From CAWBRT01 sp963814745 (GTDB taxonomy: Bacteria; Acidobacteriota; Terriglobia; Terriglobales; Acidobacteriaceae), in contig CAWFEA010000011.1 of the NCBI GenBank assembly GCA_963814745.1, positions 62,001-126,000 of the forward strand: a DNA stretch of 64,000 bases. Reading direction: 5' to 3'. The notes below the pieces were generated by a model, which was not told the origin of the DNA, made no database searches, and saw only the letters and a program-made list of their open reading frames with translations. The translations under genes were made by a program, and so were the position numbers. The first letter of the stretch is position 1; each line of letters begins with the position of its first letter. Shown piece by piece: positions 28,933 through 36,264 of this stretch.

Positions 28933-30063
28933 ATGACAAGCACCCAAGACTTTAGGGTATTCGTTTCCACACCTTACGATAAGAAGACCGACCCCGACAA
29001 GTACTGGCTTTCGCTGTACCAAGAAGGTATCCGGCCCGCTGGAGAAATCGTAAGCAAGAATTCTAACTACGCCCTCACCTTCTATAACGCGAGCTTGAAT
29101 CCCAGGGTCGGGACGGTAGACAAGATAGTACCTCACGAACTCGACAACTGCCGGATTCTTCTCAGCGTTTTAACGGATTATAGGCCGTGCGTTCTCTGGG
29201 AGACGGGATATGCCCAAAAGCTAGGACTGCCTACGGTTTATATGCTCGGCATGAAGCTATGGGGCGAGCATATCCCTATTACGGTAGGGGTGCCAGACAT
29301 TCTTTATTACGAGGACGATAGGACGTGTTTCGGAACCATCCCCTCGAAGCTCTCAGAGTACTTGATCAAGGCATGCGAAGCAGCAGACCTAAAGTTACGG
29401 AAGCAGTCTGAGATGATCAGGGGACCTAGCTACAACGTGACTTGCTATGCGAACAGGCATGCTTTACGTTTTCCTGAAAAGATAAAAGAGGCAAAAACTC
29501 GGATCGAGATCCTCACTACTAATATCGATTATTTCGTCAACCCTTCAAAGCTGAATAGGGAAGATCAGTTCAATCTCAAGTATTTCGAAGAAGCACTGGA
29601 AAGAGGGGTTCAAATTACAATCCTCACAATGGACCCTGATTCAAATTTGGTTGTAGAAAGATCTAAGCAAATCGATCCTCAATATAAGGATGACGTTTAC
29701 CGGTATCGTGAAGAACTTCGTAAAGCGATTTTGAAGTTTTATAACAAATTCAGTCAGCAGATACGTAAAGGGAGCTTGGTTCTCGATCTTTACAACAGCT
29801 TACCAACGCTAATGATGTACGTAGTTGACGATACTGTATATGTCCCCTGCATGGCCGGACATACCCGCAGCCGGAACTGCTTGCATGTCGAGTTCAATGA
29901 GAGCTGGCCCGGGGTTGCGCTTACCTACCGTACTCACTTTGACCTCGTGCTTCGTGAGGCGAAATCAATTGAGCAGTTTAGCTGGATACGAGACGCCGCT
30001 AATAAAGAGGGCGAACAGCCGGATGGGAAACCTGCAGCGATGTCGGTTAAGGCAGGAGCCTAG
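28933..30063 (+). CDS. Two-domain protein: deoxyribosyltransferase-like N-terminus and PLD-like C-terminus
   Basis: The ATG at 28933 follows GGAGG by five bases. 376 residues. Residues 8-150 look like the nucleoside 2-deoxyribosyltransferase/TIR-like fold: first strand FRVFVSTPYD, then CRILLSVLTDYRPCVLWETG with Glu in WETGYAQKLGLPTVYM, the position of the catalytic Glu in that fold. Residues 180-360 (IEILTTNIDYFV, YFEEALERGVQITILTMDPD, LPTLMMYVVDDTVYVP) resemble a phospholipase-D-like domain without a clear HKD motif, so it may bind rather than cut. The pairing recalls nucleotide-degrading defence effectors with a sensing domain, but this is inference. Base composition is visibly AT-richer than neighbouring genes, which suggests recent transfer. 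Confidence 0.65.
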   Translation: MTSTQDFRVFVSTPYDKKTDPDKYWLSLYQEGIRPAGEIVSKNSNYALTFYNASLNPRVGTVDKIVPHELDNCRILLSVLTDYRPCVLWETGYAQKLGLPTVYMLGMKLWGEHIPITVGVPDILYYEDDRTCFGTIPSKLSEYLIKACEAADLKLRKQSEMIRGPSYNVTCYANRHALRFPEKIKEAKTRIEILTTNIDYFVNPSKLNREDQFNLKYFEEALERGVQITILTMDPDSNLVVERSKQIDPQYKDDVYRYREELRKAILKFYNKFSQQIRKGSLVLDLYNSLPTLMMYVVDDTVYVPCMAGHTRSRNCLHVEFNESWPGVALTYRTHFDLVLREAKSIEQFSWIRDAANKEGEQPDGKPAAMSVKAGA

Positions 30064-30160
30064 CCGGTCTGAGTGGGAATACGGATCTTCCTGCTCTCGA
30101 TGGCAGATTCTTGGGACTTGGCGTAAGGGTGGGGTAAGGACGATGTTGTGAGGAGGAAAT

Positions 30161-30604
30161 ATGGGCGAGACTACGCCGATGAGAGTTGAGGTGTGCTGGC
30201 TAGATTTTATGGGAAACAGCCCTGAAGATCTGTTTAGCTCACTGCGGAGTTCGGGTTTCGGATTGATAGAAGAAATTCATGACCTTCAGGTGTGGCAGTC
30301 AAATGCCTTCCCCAACTTCGCAGTTGAATTTCTCAAGGTTGACAATAGCAAGCCGCAAGAGCCGGTCTCGAAGCTTCTAGGGTTGTCCGCCGATCAAGTA
30401 GATAATGATAGGGGGAAGGTCTGTGGTTGGCAGCGGATGGACCCGTTCTTTCGATGCATGATTTACTGTCTTCCCGATTCAACGGGTCGTTTGCTGCAGT
30501 TGGGGGACGAGTTCACGCGGCTCAAGACGGTTCTATGCAACCTGTTCGGAAGGAGAGCCGCCGTTACGTTTTGGGAAACGCGTGCCTTCGCCGCGTGTGC
30601 GTAG
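30161..30604 (+). CDS. Hypothetical partner protein, 147 residues
   Basis: No family recognised. A strong AGGAGG lies five bases before the ATG, and the gene is 97 bp downstream of the deoxyribosyltransferase/PLD-like gene on the same strand. The N-terminus reads MRVEVCWLDFMGNSPEDLF, followed by LIEEIHDLQVWQSNAFPNF and a Cys-containing stretch (FRCMIYCLPDSTG). It has no membrane segment or signal peptide and appears to be an alpha/beta soluble protein. Its composition resembles the upstream gene, so the two probably moved as a unit. Confidence 0.55.
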   Translation: MGETTPMRVEVCWLDFMGNSPEDLFSSLRSSGFGLIEEIHDLQVWQSNAFPNFAVEFLKVDNSKPQEPVSKLLGLSADQVDNDRGKVCGWQRMDPFFRCMIYCLPDSTGRLLQLGDEFTRLKTVLCNLFGRRAAVTFWETRAFAACA

Positions 30605-30761
30605 GAAAGTTGCGAGCGCCCAAAACGCGGGTGACCCAGAGTTGGCGTGGTTCCAGCTCTGGGGCTGTTCATCGACTCTACCGAGCTTGAGGTTGTCTTG
30701 CACGAGCTGTCCACTCCGACTCGATTTCCACTCCAACATCGGCCCCGGTTATGTGGTGCCG

Positions 30762-30876
30762 GAAGCTCACGCCATGGGCTGCCGTCTTACGCCCGCTACG
30801 CGGGCTGGGTGCGCGAAGGGTATGCGTACCCCAGGCTCACGCCGCGGGGCTAACATCTTGCGCCCGCTATGCGGGC
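30762..30876. repeat. Two copies of a GC-rich palindromic unit, 71 bp apart
   Basis: Units starting GCTCACGCC at 30764 and 30835 each run through a GGGCT block, then TCTT, then the palindrome CGCCCGCTACGCGGGCT (30790 on) or its near-identical version CGCCCGCTATGCGGGCT (30861 on). Each can form a stable hairpin. They lie between genes, a pattern typical of REP-like sequences. Confidence 0.65.
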
Positions 30877-30982
30877 TCTCGGTAGTGGGGTAGTTTGAAG
30901 CTGCACCGCTATGCGAGCTGCGCGCGTTGGGCGCCGGTTTATGGTCGCGGATAAAGAGACTATCCCAGCCAACGGAAAAGCA

Positions 30983-31322
30983 GATCCTTCGGCTGCGCCT
31001 CAGGATGACACATCGAAAGGCCGCTGTTGGCGCGGGGCGGAACGTGGGACACCAGACACGAAGGAAGATTTAATTAAGAAGCTTGCAACGGCGCAACGTG
31101 GGAGGGTTCTCGGGGATTCTTCGCTTTGCTCAGAATGACAGTCGGTAAAGTTTTCGGGTGAGCGGGTGAGGTGTCAAGGGGCGAAGAAACTACCCAGGCC
31201 AACTCTGGGCCACCCGTCCGGTGGTGAAACTACCCCACTCAAGCCAAAAGAAGGCTTGAATGGGGCACCCGCTGTAAAAACACAAGATCCCTCCACTCCG
31301 CTTCGCTTCGGTCGGGATGACG
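30983..31322. repeat. Three copies of a degenerate GAT-CTTCG-GGATGACA motif
   Basis: Similar stretches occur at 30983-31010 (GATCCTTCGGCTGCGCCTCA then GGATGACA), 31114-31140 (GGATTCTTCGCTTTGCTCAG then AATGACA) and 31285-31322 (a longer CTCCGCTTCGCTTCGG version ending GGATGACG). All are on the same strand. They resemble a short dispersed repeat rather than coding sequence. Confidence 0.5.
31186..31272. repeat. REP-like palindromic elements, copies 2 and 3
   Basis: Copy 2 (31226-31272) has the same GAAACTACCCCACTCAAGC and GCTTGAATGGGGCACCCGC arms as 28613-28659. Directly ahead, 31186-31219 is a shorter relative (GAAACTACCC, then GGCC, then GGGCCACCCG), so two units lie head to tail. Confidence 0.7.
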
Positions 31323-31380
31323 GCTCTTGGGGACGTTGGGATACAGCAACCCGGGAACCGCTCTAGAAAAATGGCATGAG

Positions 31381-32469
31381 TCACTTGGCTGCGCGCTGGC
31401 AAATCGGGACGGCAACCTGCTCGGGAGTCAATTGAGGGTAGTACCGCCTCTGGAAATAAAATGCCACATTCACCAGGGCGATCATGACCGGCACTTCGAC
31501 CAACGGTCCGATGACGGCAGCGAACGCCGCCCCGGAATTGATTCCGAATACGGAAACCGCGACGGCGATGGCCAGCTCAAAGTTATTCGAGGCGGCGGTA
31601 AAGGACAGGGTGGTTGTCTTCGCGTAGTCCGCGCCCAACTTGCGGCCCATATAGAAGGACACGAGGAACATGACGACGAAATAGATCAGCAGCGGTACCG
31701 CGATCCGCAGGACATCGAACGGCAGGCGGACGATGTACGCGCCCTTCAACGAGAACATCACCACAATGGTGAACAGCAAGGCCACCAGCGTCAGCGGGCT
31801 TACGCGGGGGATGAAATTCCGTTCGTACCACTCGCGGCCCTTGGCGCGAACGAGCACAGTGCGGGTCAGGAACCCTGCGAGAAACGGAACGCCTAAATAA
31901 ATAAACACGCTCTTCGCAATGTCGGCGATGGAGACATCGACCACGGCGCCGCGAAGTCCCATCTTCGCCGGAAGAACGGTGATAAACACCCATGCGTAGA
32001 GCGAATAGAAGAACACCTGGAACAGGGAATTGAACGCCACCAGCCCGGCCGCGTACTCCGTATTGCCCCCGGCCAGTTCATTCCAGACGATGACCATGGC
32101 GATGCAGCGCGCCAGTCCAATCATGATCAGACCGGCCATATACTCCGGGTAGCCGCGCAGAAACACCACGGCAAGAACAAACATCAGGGCTGGTCCGACG
32201 ACCCAGTTCTGGACAAGCGAAAGAGCGAGCACGGTTTTATTGCGAAAGACCTCGGGCAGTTCCTCGTAGCGCACCTTGGTGAACGGCGGATACATCATCA
32301 CGATCAGCCCCACCGCAATCGGAATGGACGTGGCGCCGACGCTGAAACGATTCAGAAAGGGGACGACTCCCGGCACCAGCTATCCGAGTACGACGCCGAG
32401 TGCCATCGCCGAGAAAATCCAGGCGGTGAGATAACGATCGAGAAAACCGAGACGGCTGGTTGCTTTCAT
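31381..32469 (-). CDS. acr3: Acr3-type arsenite efflux permease with an in-frame amber codon
   Basis: About 360 codons from MKATSRLGFLDRYLTAWIF at 32469. Ten hydrophobic segments match the ACR3 branch of arsenite exporters, with MMYPPF, ARCIAMVIVWNELAGG (containing the conserved Cys) and TAASNNFELAIAVAV. An amber TAG sits at 32380-32382 after GVVLG, in the same frame as what precedes and follows (LVPGVVPFLNRF); family members have Trp here, so one G-to-A change explains it. Translation could restart at GTG 32376 but would lose the first segment. It follows arsC by 10 bp and ends the ars operon. Confidence 0.85.
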
Positions 32470-32479
32470 CGCGAGACGC

Positions 32480-32992
32480 TTACCTTTCAGGCAAGACGGC
32501 GGTGGTTTGGCCGATCTTGTCGATTTCCTGCTTGATGGCAAGGGTGTCGAGGCTTGCAAGTGGAAGCGAAAGAAAGAGGCTGATTCTCCGCTCAAGCATG
32601 AAGAAAGCGTTGCGGAAGGCTTGTTGCACTTCCGCCGGGCTTCCGTTCACAGCCGCCGGATCTGGAACGCCCCAATGCGCGGTCAAAGGGTGTCCCGGCC
32701 AGATGGGGCAGACCTCCTTCGCGGCGTTGTCGCAAACGGTAAAAACGAAGTCGATTTTCGGGGCGCCGGCGGCGGAGAATTCATCCCAAGCTTTGCTGCG
32801 GAGCCCGGTGGTTGGAATGTGAGCCATTTCCAGTTGGCGGAGCGCTTCGGGCCGAACGGCCCCGGTGGGATGGCTCCCCGCGCTGTAAGCGGTGAAGTTC
32901 GCCTTACCTTTGAAGTTGATGATCGCTTCCGCCATAACTGAGCGCGCCGAATTGCCAGTGCACAAGAACAAGACGTTGTAATGACCTGCCAT
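32480..32992 (-). CDS. arsC: Arsenate reductase, low-molecular-weight phosphatase type
   Basis: 170 residues. The phosphatase-type loop VLFLCTGNSARSVMAE carries the nucleophilic Cys and Arg. FVFTVCDNAAKEVCPIWPGH holds the other two redox cysteines of the thioredoxin-coupled enzyme, and WGVPDPAAVNGSP is the conserved Asp-Pro block. It converts arsenate to arsenite for export by the downstream Acr3 or methylation by ArsM. It lies between arsM and acr3 with a repeat-bearing gap of about 215 bp upstream. Confidence 0.93.
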   Translation of the reverse strand: MAGHYNVLFLCTGNSARSVMAEAIINFKGKANFTAYSAGSHPTGAVRPEALRQLEMAHIPTTGLRSKAWDEFSAAGAPKIDFVFTVCDNAAKEVCPIWPGHPLTAHWGVPDPAAVNGSPAEVQQAFRNAFFMLERRISLFLSLPLASLDTLAIKQEIDKIGQTTAVLPER

Positions 32993-33016
32993 AATCTCCC
33001 CTTCCCGGAGCTGCTA

Positions 33017-33153
33017 GAGCTTGTTTCATAGACTTCAGAAGACGGCATCAATCCCCTCGGGGGCTAAAGCCCGCATTTTTCCTGGCTCTGGACGGCTCGG
33101 CTGAAGCCGAGCCCCTTCAAAGATCGCGAAACACATATGCGACGAACTTCTGA
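33017..33153. repeat. MITE-like intergenic repeat, copy R1
   Basis: It begins TA-GAGCTTGTTTCATA (TA at 33015-33016), followed by ACTTCAGAAGACGG, ATCCCCTCGGGGGCTAAAGC, a TTTTTCCTGGCTCTGGACGG core, the hairpin GGCTCGGC-TGAA-GCCGAGCC and CCCTTCAAA. It ends in CACATATGCGACGAACTTCT. Its core recurs near 36085-36173 and, reversed, at 50346-50474. It lies between arsM and arsC. Confidence 0.75.
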
Positions 33154-33208
33154 TTCAGGACACTCGCGGGCGCTCACCGGCCCTTGCCTAGTCGCGCCCT
33201 CGATTGAG

Positions 33209-34082
33209 CTAGCAACAACCCGGTGCACAGCAAGACTTGCGGACCGAGCCGGCCGGTTTGGTGGCGCGGATAAAGGCACTCATGATCTTGCCATCCACCT
33301 GTGGGGCAATCGCGTCCACGTCAATGGCTTCGGCGGAGAGAATGGCGCGGGCGTCTTCGGCGTGGTAAATGCGGGTCGGCTCGATATCGATTTGCTCGAA
33401 GCCCGCCGACCTGAGCTTATCGCGGTATTCGACATCTTCCAGCGCGCCGGCCACGCACCCGGCCCACAGAAGCATGTTCTGCCGGATGGCGGGGCTGATT
33501 TCACCGCGCGTGACCACGTCGGAGACAGCGAGGCGTCCGCCGGGTTTGAGGACGCGGAAAGCCTCGCGCAAAACCTGCGATTTGTCGGCGGAAAGATTGA
33601 TGACGCAGTTGGAGATGATGACATCCACGGAATCATGGGGCAGAGGGATATGCTCGATCTCGCCCTTGAGGAACTCCACGTTCTCGATGCCAGCCTTGCG
33701 CTTGTTCTCATTGGCCAAGGCGAGCATTTCATCGGTCATATCGAGACCATAGGCTTTGCCGGTGGGACCGACTCGGCGAGCGGAAAGCAGGACGTCGATG
33801 CCGCCGCCGGAACCCAGATCGAGGACCACCTCGCCGGGCTTTTAGCTCGGCCAGCGCGGTCGGGTTGCCGCAGCCGAGCGAGGCGAGCAAGGCTTCTGCG
33901 GGAATCTGCCCGGCCTGAGAAACGTCGTAGAGGTTGGAGGTGATCGGGTCGCAACCTCGGGCGGCGGCGCTTGGGGAAGCTCCACAGCAGCAGCTTCCGC
34001 CGCTCATTACCCGAAGCGCGGCCTGGGCGTATTTTTCTTTGACGACATCCTTAATGTCTTGCTTAATGTCCTGGGCACTCAT
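33209..34082 (-). CDS. arsM: Arsenite S-adenosylmethionine methyltransferase, frameshifted at 33840-33843
   Basis: The N-terminus (DIKDVVKEKYAQAALRV) is typical of ArsM. Conserved cysteines occur in SCCCGAS and RGCDPITSNLY. The methyltransferase core begins VVLDLGSGGGIDVLLSARRVG and continues with GLDMTDEMLALA, ISNCVINLSADK and RVLKPGGRLAVSDVV. The two halves are in different frames; one extra A in the run at 33840-33843 accounts for it, and removing it yields ALAELKPGEVVLDLGSGGG. The protein ends in KSCCAPGCC, a Cys-rich tail. It methylates arsenite using SAM and thiols. It lies 10 bp downstream of arsR. Confidence 0.87.
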
Positions 34083-34091
34083 GGCGGTCTC

Positions 34092-34445
34092 CTATTTGCA
34101 GAGTTGAACGATGGTTTGCGGTTTGAGAGCCTGGTTGCGGGTGCAGCATTCGGCATAGAGGAATTGCAGCAGCTCCTGAAGCGCGGCGGTGTTGGCGGTG
34201 TAGCGCAGGAAAGTGCTCTCGCGGCGCACCTGAACGAGTCCCTCATGTTTGAGTTTGTCGAGGTGGTGGGAGAGGGTCGAGTTGGGGATATCGAGCTCTT
34301 GCTGGATTTCTCCGACGACGAGGCCCTCGGGATGCGCCGACAACAGCAGTTGCACGATCCTGAGCCTGGCCTCGGTGCCCATGGCGGAGAACATGTCGGC
34401 ATACTTGGCGACCTGCGCGGCATTGGTTTTAAGGACGCTCGTCAT
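34092..34445 (-). CDS. arsR: ArsR-family metalloregulatory repressor
   Basis: 117 residues with a winged helix-turn-helix: AMGTEARLRIVQLLLSAHPE, VVGEIQQELDIPNSTLSHHL, DKLKHEGLVQVRRESTFLRY. A Cys pair (AECCTRNQ) near the C-terminus is a likely arsenite site. ArsR repressors release DNA on binding As(III), inducing the downstream arsM-arsC-acr3 genes. It is the first gene of the operon. Confidence 0.92.
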   Translation of the reverse strand: MTSVLKTNAAQVAKYADMFSAMGTEARLRIVQLLLSAHPEGLVVGEIQQELDIPNSTLSHHLDKLKHEGLVQVRRESTFLRYTANTAALQELLQFLYAECCTRNQALKPQTIVQLCK

Positions 34446-34461
34446 ATTTCTATATTTGCAG

Positions 34462-34471
34462 AACTATAGTT
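34462..34471. promoter_or_regulatory. Candidate ArsR operator/promoter palindrome
   Basis: AACTATAGTT is a perfect 10-bp palindrome 17-26 bases upstream of the arsR start, inside an AT-rich patch with ATATTTGCAGAACTATAGTT. ArsR usually binds AT-rich dyads overlapping its own promoter, so this is a reasonable operator candidate. It has not been matched to a known site. Confidence 0.4.
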
Positions 34472-34629
34472 ACGTGTCAACTGGCCTTGGACGCCAGTAG
34501 TGGGTCAATCTGAATCTCTCGTCACGACGGGTGCCGCGGCACTTCTTTGGGTTGACGTGGGCTATTTACCAGGTTAGCGCCGAACTGCACGGCGCGGAAC
34601 CTGGGGTACCCGGCGATTGATCCCCTCAG

Positions 34630-36089
34630 GGGCTTCAGTGTGTGCGTGAGAATTGACTTGTTTTTCACAGGGCAGATGGGGCACAAAGAGATATGTCACG
34701 ATTTCTGCCTTACAGTCCCGAGCAAGCGTACTTGATACCTCCGAGTGTGCAGGATGAGTTAGGAGCGGATCATCTTTAGTTTTTTCATCCGCCAGGTAGT
34801 GGATCGGCTGGAACTGAGCCGATTTGAGCAGGCCTACAGCCTGGAAGGTGGAGAGCTGTATGCGCCGGAGCTGATGCTGAGCGTGTGGCTGTACGCCTAC
34901 GCGGTGGGGCTGACCAGTGCGCGGCGGCTGGAGCAGCGGATGGTGGAGGATCTGGCGTTGCGTTACTTGGCGGGTGGGGCGCGGGTGGATAACTGGGCGC
35001 TGAGCGGGTTTCGGCGACGGCACGCGGGGGCGATCAACGATGCCTTCACCCAGGTGTTGGAGATGGCGCGGCAGTTGGGCTGGGGCAAGCTGGGACGGGT
35101 GGCGATCGACGCCACGCGGATCAAGGCCAACGCCTGCCGGGAGCGGGTGGATACGGAGCCGAAGTTGCGGAACGAGCGGGCCAAGCTGCGGCGGCAGGTG
35201 CGGCGCTGGCAGCAGGCGTGCGATGGGGACGACGCGGAGCCGAGCGGGCTGAGGGTGGCGCTGGAAAAGGCGGAGCGGCGGCTGGCGGAGATGCCGGGGC
35301 GGCTGGCGGAGCTGCGCAAAAGCGGGTTGAAGAAGCGGTCGCGGACCGATGAGCAAGCGCGTTTTCTGCGGCAGCGCGGCGGTTTCGAGTTGGGATACAC
35401 GGCGGAGGTAGCGGTGAGCGACGATCATCTGATGGTGGCGGCGCGAGTGACGCAGAACGCGACGGACAATCGGTCGTTGCTGCCGATGGTGGCCGCGGTC
35501 GAGCGCCAGTGCGGCAGGGCGCCGACGGCGGTACTGGCGGATAGCGGTTTCTTCTCGGTGGAGAACGTCAGCGAGTTAGAGCGGCAGGGGATCGAGGGGT
35601 ACGTGCCCGATTCGAATCTGGCGTGCGAGTTGAACACGGGACGGGGTTGTCGGCGGCGGGATCGGCCGCGACAGGCGGTCCAGCGGCGGCTGCGGCAGAA
35701 GTTGCGCAGCCCCGCCGGACGGGCGATGTATGCGCGCCGCAAGGCGGTGGTGGAAGCGGTGTTCGGAGTGCTCAAGCAGCAGCGTGGGATGCGGCAGTTC
35801 CGTACCCGCGGTCTGGGCAAGGTGGGATGCGAGTTCGGGCTGGCGGCCCTGGCCTACAACGTGACCCGGTTGCACGCCCTGCGGCAGGCTTAAACACAAT
35901 ACGTTTTCGCCGCCATCACATTTATTGATTGCCCTTTCTCGTGCCCGGTGAGCGATCCCTGGCACGCGGTCTCTGGTTAGCGGGTAAGCGGCGCCCCACG
36001 AGGGCAGCGGAACCTCAGAAAGAACCGGGCTGCCAGACAAGGAGTTAAACAGGCATGGTGTCCGGGTTCTCACGCACACACTGAAGCCC
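34630..36089 (+). mobile_element. IS1182-like insertion sequence inserted in a palindromic repeat
   Basis: Perfect 23-bp inverted ends: 34630-34652 (GGGCTTCAGTGTGTGCGTGA then GAA) and its complement at 36067-36089. The flanks (CCCCTCAGGGGCT on the left, AGCCCACATTTTTCCCGG on the right) rejoin to the core of the R1/R3 repeat family, so the element has inserted into the palindrome GGGGCT/AGCCC of a repeat copy. The outer bases of the apparent inverted repeat may therefore be target sequence. It carries one transposase gene, which is frameshifted. Confidence 0.8.
34693..35893 (+). pseudogene. IS1182-like DDE transposase, frameshifted near 34776
   Basis: The frame from ATG 34693 starts SRFLPYSPEQAYLIPPSVQ and stops at TAG after GADHL. 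One extra T in CATCTTTAG (34771-34779) explains it: without it the reading continues SFFIRQVVDRLELSRFEQAY. The rest has a DUF772-type N-terminus (LYAPELMLSVWLYAYAVG), the first catalytic Asp in VAIDATRIKAN, the second in VLADSGFFSVEN and the Glu in VVEAVFGVLKQQRGMRQFR. The long charged middle stretch is usual. As read it is inactive; alternatively the T is a sequence error. Confidence 0.8.
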
Positions 36090-36173
36090 ACATTTTTCCC
36101 GGCTCTGGACGGCATGGCTAAAGCCAAGCCCCTTCAAAACCGCGAAAGCACATATGCGACGAACTTCTGATGC
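36085..36173. repeat. MITE-like intergenic repeat, copy R2 (right half)
   Basis: AGCCCACATTTTTCCCGGC, then TCTGGACGG, a GGCATGGCTAAAGCCAAGCC hairpin, CCCTTCAAAA and CACATATGCGACGAACTTCT match R1 almost base for base. Its left part (GATTGATCCCCTCAGGGGCT at about 34615-34634) lies on the other side of the IS1182-like element, which split it. Confidence 0.72.
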
Positions 36174-36264
36174 AAAGCGATACGGCACGATGCCTCCTCA
36201 CAATGGCGGTACAGCCACGTTTGCGGGTCCGCCTGTGTTCACGCTTTGAGCCTGAACGGACCTA

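Larger units (their letters stand above)
30605..31380. other. Repeat-rich intergenic region, no supported gene
   Basis: The 776 bp between the two-gene cassette and acr3 contain at least three kinds of short repeats (30762-30876, 30983-31322 and 31186-31272), annotated separately. The small open frames here follow repeat units and have no protein-like features. Confidence 0.55.

Noticed and set aside
30762..31322. CRISPR-like array
   Set aside because: The repeats differ in type and length and the spacing is irregular; there are no cas genes.
34574..35428. 284-residue minus-strand open frame
   Set aside because: Antisense to the IS1182-like transposase; Pro/Arg-rich with no domain.
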